64,000 bases of DNA from assembly GCA_027366635.1 (NCBI GenBank), contig DAHXNE010000043.1, forward strand, positions 48,809-112,808, read 5' to 3'. This DNA comes from Gammaproteobacteria bacterium. Its GTDB lineage: Bacteria > Pseudomonadota > Gammaproteobacteria > Steroidobacterales > Steroidobacteraceae. Position 1 is the first letter of the stretch. Each line of letters begins with the position of its first letter. The position numbers and the translations under genes are program-made. Below, piece by piece: positions 60,985 to 64,000 of the stretch. The notes below the pieces were generated by a model. The model saw only the letters and a program-made list of their open reading frames with translations. It was not told the DNA's origin and did not search any database.

Positions 60985-63465
60985 CTAGAACCGCGCCGAA
61001 AGCGTCACGTACACCGCGCGCGGCGGGCCGGCATAGGCGAGCGCGTAGCCGGCGCTCGAAGTGCCGTACAGCCCGCCTGCGGAGACGTACTCGAAGGCGT
61101 TGTACTGCTTGTCGAGGGCATTCATGACCTCGAGTTTCACCTTGATCGATTTCGCGGCATCTGCGTACCACGACGCCGGCAAGGTAGTGGCCAGCGCGAA
61201 GTTCAATACCCCGTAACCGGCGATCTGCTGGTGGGACGGGGCGCCCGTATTGTTGTTGAAAATGTACTGCGGGCCGACGTACTGATACCACGCGCGGGGC
61301 TTGATCGCGAGCCCGTCGGCGAAGTCGTAGGTCCAGTAGGCTCCGATGTTGAACGTCTTGTCGGGCGTGTCCGAGACCGGCAGGCCCGAGTAGTCGGTCG
61401 CGCCGCCGCCGGCAGGCGTGAACGCGTACGAATTGAAGTGCGCGCTCTCGACATTGAGGTTGGTGAACAGCTTCAGGGCGTGCCAGTTGGCCTCGGCGGA
61501 GAAATTCACGCCGCGGTAGATGGAATCCCCGGTGCCGAGACCGAGGAACTCGCCTGCGGAGCTGTTCACGCCGATGATCTGGTTGCTCAAGTGATCATGG
61601 TAGTAGTTCACGTTGACGAGCAGCCGCTGGAACTGACCGATTCGCGGCCAATAGAGCTTCAAGCCGGCCTGATACTCCAGGCTGCGCTGCAGGATGTTGC
61701 CGCCGACCGGCTCGCTCTGATACAGGCCGCCGCCGCCGCCGACCTGCGGTAGGCGATACGCCGTCGCCCAGTTGGCGTACAGCGCGAGCCAGTGCAGCGG
61801 CTGCCAGCGCGCGCTCACGGACGGCTCGGTCTCGTTGTAGTTAGTTTGCGTGGCGGGCAGCTCGCCCTGGTCGTGACCGCTGAACAAGCCGAGACCGTTG
61901 GGATTTGACGGGGTGGGGCGGCTCAGGATGTCGGATAGCTGCAAATACGTTGGGCCGTACGGGTAGTAGTCGGTATGAAAGCTGACCACGCGGATCCCCG
62001 GCGTGATCGTCAGGCTCGCGATCGGCGAGATCGCGTCCTGGATGAACGCCGCGAGGTCGGTGACGTTCCAGAAGTCACTGCGGTGATTCGCGTTCGGCAC
62101 GGCGGCGGAGCCGCATACGGTGGTGCCGGCGGGAATGCTGGCGCCATTGTTCAGGTTGATCAAGCGCGGCGTCACGACGCAAACGCCCGGGTTGTAGAAT
62201 GCGTTGCGCGAGTCGTACACGCTGTTAATAAAGTACCCGCCGACCCCGACCGTGTTGTACGGCAGATACAGGTCGCTCCAGATCTTGTCGCCGTACATGT
62301 GCGAGGTCGGGTTGTTGTGCTCGTACAGATTGCCCGGACCGGGATTGCCCAGCCCGAAGTTGTTGTAGTGGTTGTGCAGGCGGTCGCCCTCGCGATACCA
62401 CAGCTGGTTGTGCAAGGTGGTGCGCGCACTGACCCGGATGTTCTGGCGCGCGTAAACGAGCCAGGTGCGGTTGAAGTCGTCCTTGCGCCATACATGCTGA
62501 TTGACGGTGGCGTAATAGCCGGTGGTCGTCTCGCTCAAAAGCGGGCCGGGCGCCCCGATGCCGTTGACACTCAGACCGGGAACCGGAGTGAGCGACACGG
62601 GCACCGGCCGCCAGCCGTGGCCGGCGCCCAGATAGGCTCCGAAGCTGACACTGCTGCCGTGGTCGAATACCTTGCGCGTCTTGAGAAACGCCGCGTAGTT
62701 GCGCGCCGGCCAGGCGAATCCGTCCGCGGAGGTGTGGAAGCTGTTCGAGCGCCCGGCGCCGGCCGCAATCACGGTGTCCCAGCCGTCGATCTGCCCGGTT
62801 TGCAGAATGAGGTCCGCGTTCTCGGTGCTGAAGCTGCCGCCGGTGAGCTGCACGTAGGCGCTGGCGCGGCTGGCAGGCTGCACTGGCACGAAGTTGACGC
62901 CACCACCCATGTTGTTGTACCAGCGGCTCTGCGGGTTGCCCGGTCCGTAGGTGATGCGAGCGCCCTGCAGCAGCGCGGTCTGGGGCAGTTCCGGCGTCTC
63001 CCACAGTCCGGTGGCGGGATTGGCCATCGGTATGCCGTCGAGGCTGATGGCGAGGTTTCCATTGTTGACGGTTCCGGGAGATACACCGGCCCAGCCCTGG
63101 TCGAGGCCGTTGATGCTGATGCTCGCCTTGGTGGCGCCGGTCTGGCCGTAACCGGATACCGCGATTCCGGGCGCGAAGGACAGCGCTTGGGCCGCTCCCC
63201 CGACGACGCCGGCGGACTTCAGTTGCTGCCGATCGAGTGCCTTGTCCCCGAAAGCCGATTCATAGATGGACCGTTGCTTGAGGCTTTTTAGCTGCAACGC
63301 TTTGGCGGTGACCACGACTTCCTGTAACGACGCCATGGCGGGCATCGGAGCCGGCGCCGGGGTCGGCGTTGGAGTGGCGTTTGCCGCGGCGGCAGACAGC
63401 GTGGCGGCAACGGCCAAAGCGATACGCGAGCTATTTGGGGCACGCCGCAGGGGCAAACGAGACAT
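60985..63465 (-). CDS. TonB-dependent outer-membrane receptor
   Basis: This is a receptor of 826 residues for energy-dependent uptake of a large ligand. It has a signal peptide (SSRIALAVAATLSAAAANA), a short Pro/Thr linker and a plug domain (LQEVVVTAKALQ, then SINGLDQGWAG and ISLDGIPMA, ITYGPGNPQSRWYNNMGGGV). A 22-strand barrel follows, ending in YVTLSARF with the terminal aromatic residue. SVSARWQPLHWLALYANWATAYR is typical barrel sequence. The ligand is unknown. The ATG at 63465 has AGGAG seven bases upstream. Confidence 0.9.
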   Translation of the reverse strand: MSRLPLRRAPNSSRIALAVAATLSAAAANATPTPTPAPAPMPAMASLQEVVVTAKALQLKSLKQRSIYESAFGDKALDRQQLKSAGVVGGAAQALSFAPGIAVSGYGQTGATKASISINGLDQGWAGVSPGTVNNGNLAISLDGIPMANPATGLWETPELPQTALLQGARITYGPGNPQSRWYNNMGGGVNFVPVQPASRASAYVQLTGGSFSTENADLILQTGQIDGWDTVIAAGAGRSNSFHTSADGFAWPARNYAAFLKTRKVFDHGSSVSFGAYLGAGHGWRPVPVSLTPVPGLSVNGIGAPGPLLSETTTGYYATVNQHVWRKDDFNRTWLVYARQNIRVSARTTLHNQLWYREGDRLHNHYNNFGLGNPGPGNLYEHNNPTSHMYGDKIWSDLYLPYNTVGVGGYFINSVYDSRNAFYNPGVCVVTPRLINLNNGASIPAGTTVCGSAAVPNANHRSDFWNVTDLAAFIQDAISPIASLTITPGIRVVSFHTDYYPYGPTYLQLSDILSRPTPSNPNGLGLFSGHDQGELPATQTNYNETEPSVSARWQPLHWLALYANWATAYRLPQVGGGGGLYQSEPVGGNILQRSLEYQAGLKLYWPRIGQFQRLLVNVNYYHDHLSNQIIGVNSSAGEFLGLGTGDSIYRGVNFSAEANWHALKLFTNLNVESAHFNSYAFTPAGGGATDYSGLPVSDTPDKTFNIGAYWTYDFADGLAIKPRAWYQYVGPQYIFNNNTGAPSHQQIAGYGVLNFALATTLPASWYADAAKSIKVKLEVMNALDKQYNAFEYVSAGGLYGTSSAGYALAYAGPPRAVYVTLSARF

Positions 63466-64000
63466 GGTGTGGCTCCTGGTGATTTCCGTTGGAAGTGGGC
63501 GCGTGCTCACGCGCCGAGGAGCCGTACGATAGAAGTCGGGGATGACGCCCCGATTGCGGATTTATTGCAGCATTGTGTCAGCGAGGCGGCGGTGCGTGCC
63601 GCCGTGAGCTGCCGCAATGCAATGACTGGGACAGGCCTGGCGGCCGGCTCCATGGGTCTGACATGGGCCGGCAGACTGCAGTCCCGGGTTGCCGTGTACA
63701 AAAAAACAACAACGCACCGCGCCTGTTGGCGGTGATGGGGAAACGCGGATTTTTGAGGGCGAGAAGCGGATTTGGGACAAAAGTTCGGGCGGTAGGCGAC
63801 ACGGGGTGGGCATCCAAGTGTGGCATGCGCAAGATTCAGGAGCGCGGTGGTGCTCTTTGGACCGATTTCCAGCGCTGGTCGTCGGCATGTGCAGCCCTGA
63901 TGCGTCACTCCGGCTCGGTTGGCCCGCCCTCCAGGACGGGGCATATCCAAATGCCTCGATAGGACGCGTCTGCGCGACTACCAAGCCCTTGGAGGATTTG
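63466..64000. other. Upstream region of the TonB receptor; no gene recognised
   Basis: This 535-base stretch reaches the window edge. Several open frames exist on both strands, but none shows a known family or codon pattern that stands out. The minus-strand sequence was checked for cobalamin and TPP riboswitch signatures and none was found. It contains the likely terminator at 63700-63734. Confidence 0.5.
63700..63734 (-). terminator. Probable rho-independent terminator upstream of the TonB receptor
   Basis: On the minus strand CACCGCC pairs with GGCGCGGTG through one bulged C around an AACA loop and is followed by GTTGTTGTTTTTTT. It would end a minus-strand transcript coming from beyond the window, or act as an attenuator in the receptor leader about 235 bases before the start. 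Confidence 0.45.

Noticed and set aside
61975..63291. A 438-codon open frame on the plus strand opposite the TonB receptor.
   Set aside because: It is the antisense shadow of a clear receptor gene in G+C-rich DNA and shows no family motifs.

Overview
The window is about two-thirds G+C with very few non-coding gaps. The order fabD-fabG-acpP-fabF-pabB-pabC-mltG-tmk-holB-pilZ, with pilZ directly after holB, is a gammaproteobacterial arrangement. A type II secretion operon, a rhombosortase and an AddA/RecB-like helicase-nuclease agree with a free-living environmental gammaproteobacterium (Xanthomonadales, Nevskiales or Steroidobacterales-like). The species cannot be named from the sequence. No rRNA, tRNA, CRISPR array or intact insertion sequence was seen.

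Layout. 1-2.7 kb: 3' part of a UvrD-type helicase fused to a RecB-type nuclease. 2.7-3.1 kb: a tandem array of about 172-bp units that fold into hairpins. 3.1-8.7 kb, minus strand: gspG-H-I-J-K-L-M-N, joined by four-base start/stop overlaps. 9.2-18.2 kb, plus strand: fatty acid synthesis, p-aminobenzoate synthesis, MltG, Tmk, DNA polymerase III delta prime and PilZ. 18.6-46.3 kb, plus strand: a 28-kb exopolysaccharide locus. It holds an RfaH/UpxY-like antiterminator, an outer-membrane barrel, Wza, a Wzc-like co-polymerase with a separate tyrosine kinase, an initiating sugar transferase, an O-antigen ligase/polymerase, several glycosyltransferases, a flippase, two acetyltransferase-like proteins, a deacetylase, two asparagine-synthetase-like amidotransferases, a heparinase-like lyase, a GDP-mannose dehydrogenase-like enzyme and a beta-helix lipoprotein. 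A luciferase-like flavoprotein and an apparent remnant of an AMP-forming ligase also lie inside it.

46.4-49 kb, minus strand: a rhombosortase translationally coupled (ATGA) to one large secreted protein ending in a GlyGly-CTERM tail. Rhombosortase substrates are known to leave the cell through type II secretion, so this pair fits the gsp operon in the same window. 49.4-54.8 kb, minus strand: a stressosome operon (rsbR, rsbS, rsbT, rsbX) that continues into a histidine kinase with an RsbU-like N-terminus, a LuxR-type response regulator, a second STAS protein lacking the phosphorylatable serine, and a second, near-duplicate LuxR regulator. This looks like a stress sensor whose output is a two-component system instead of sigma B. 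55-64 kb: a degenerate OmpR-like regulator, a double cNMP-binding/rhodanese fusion, a FadJ-like beta-oxidation enzyme, an EEP-family nuclease/phosphatase, a stand-alone TIR-like protein and a TonB-dependent receptor.

The most novel items are the structured repeat array, where five stem pairs change together between two copies, the stressosome-to-two-component module with its altered phosphosites, the coupled rhombosortase/substrate pair, and an exosortase-type exopolysaccharide locus that carries no exosortase.
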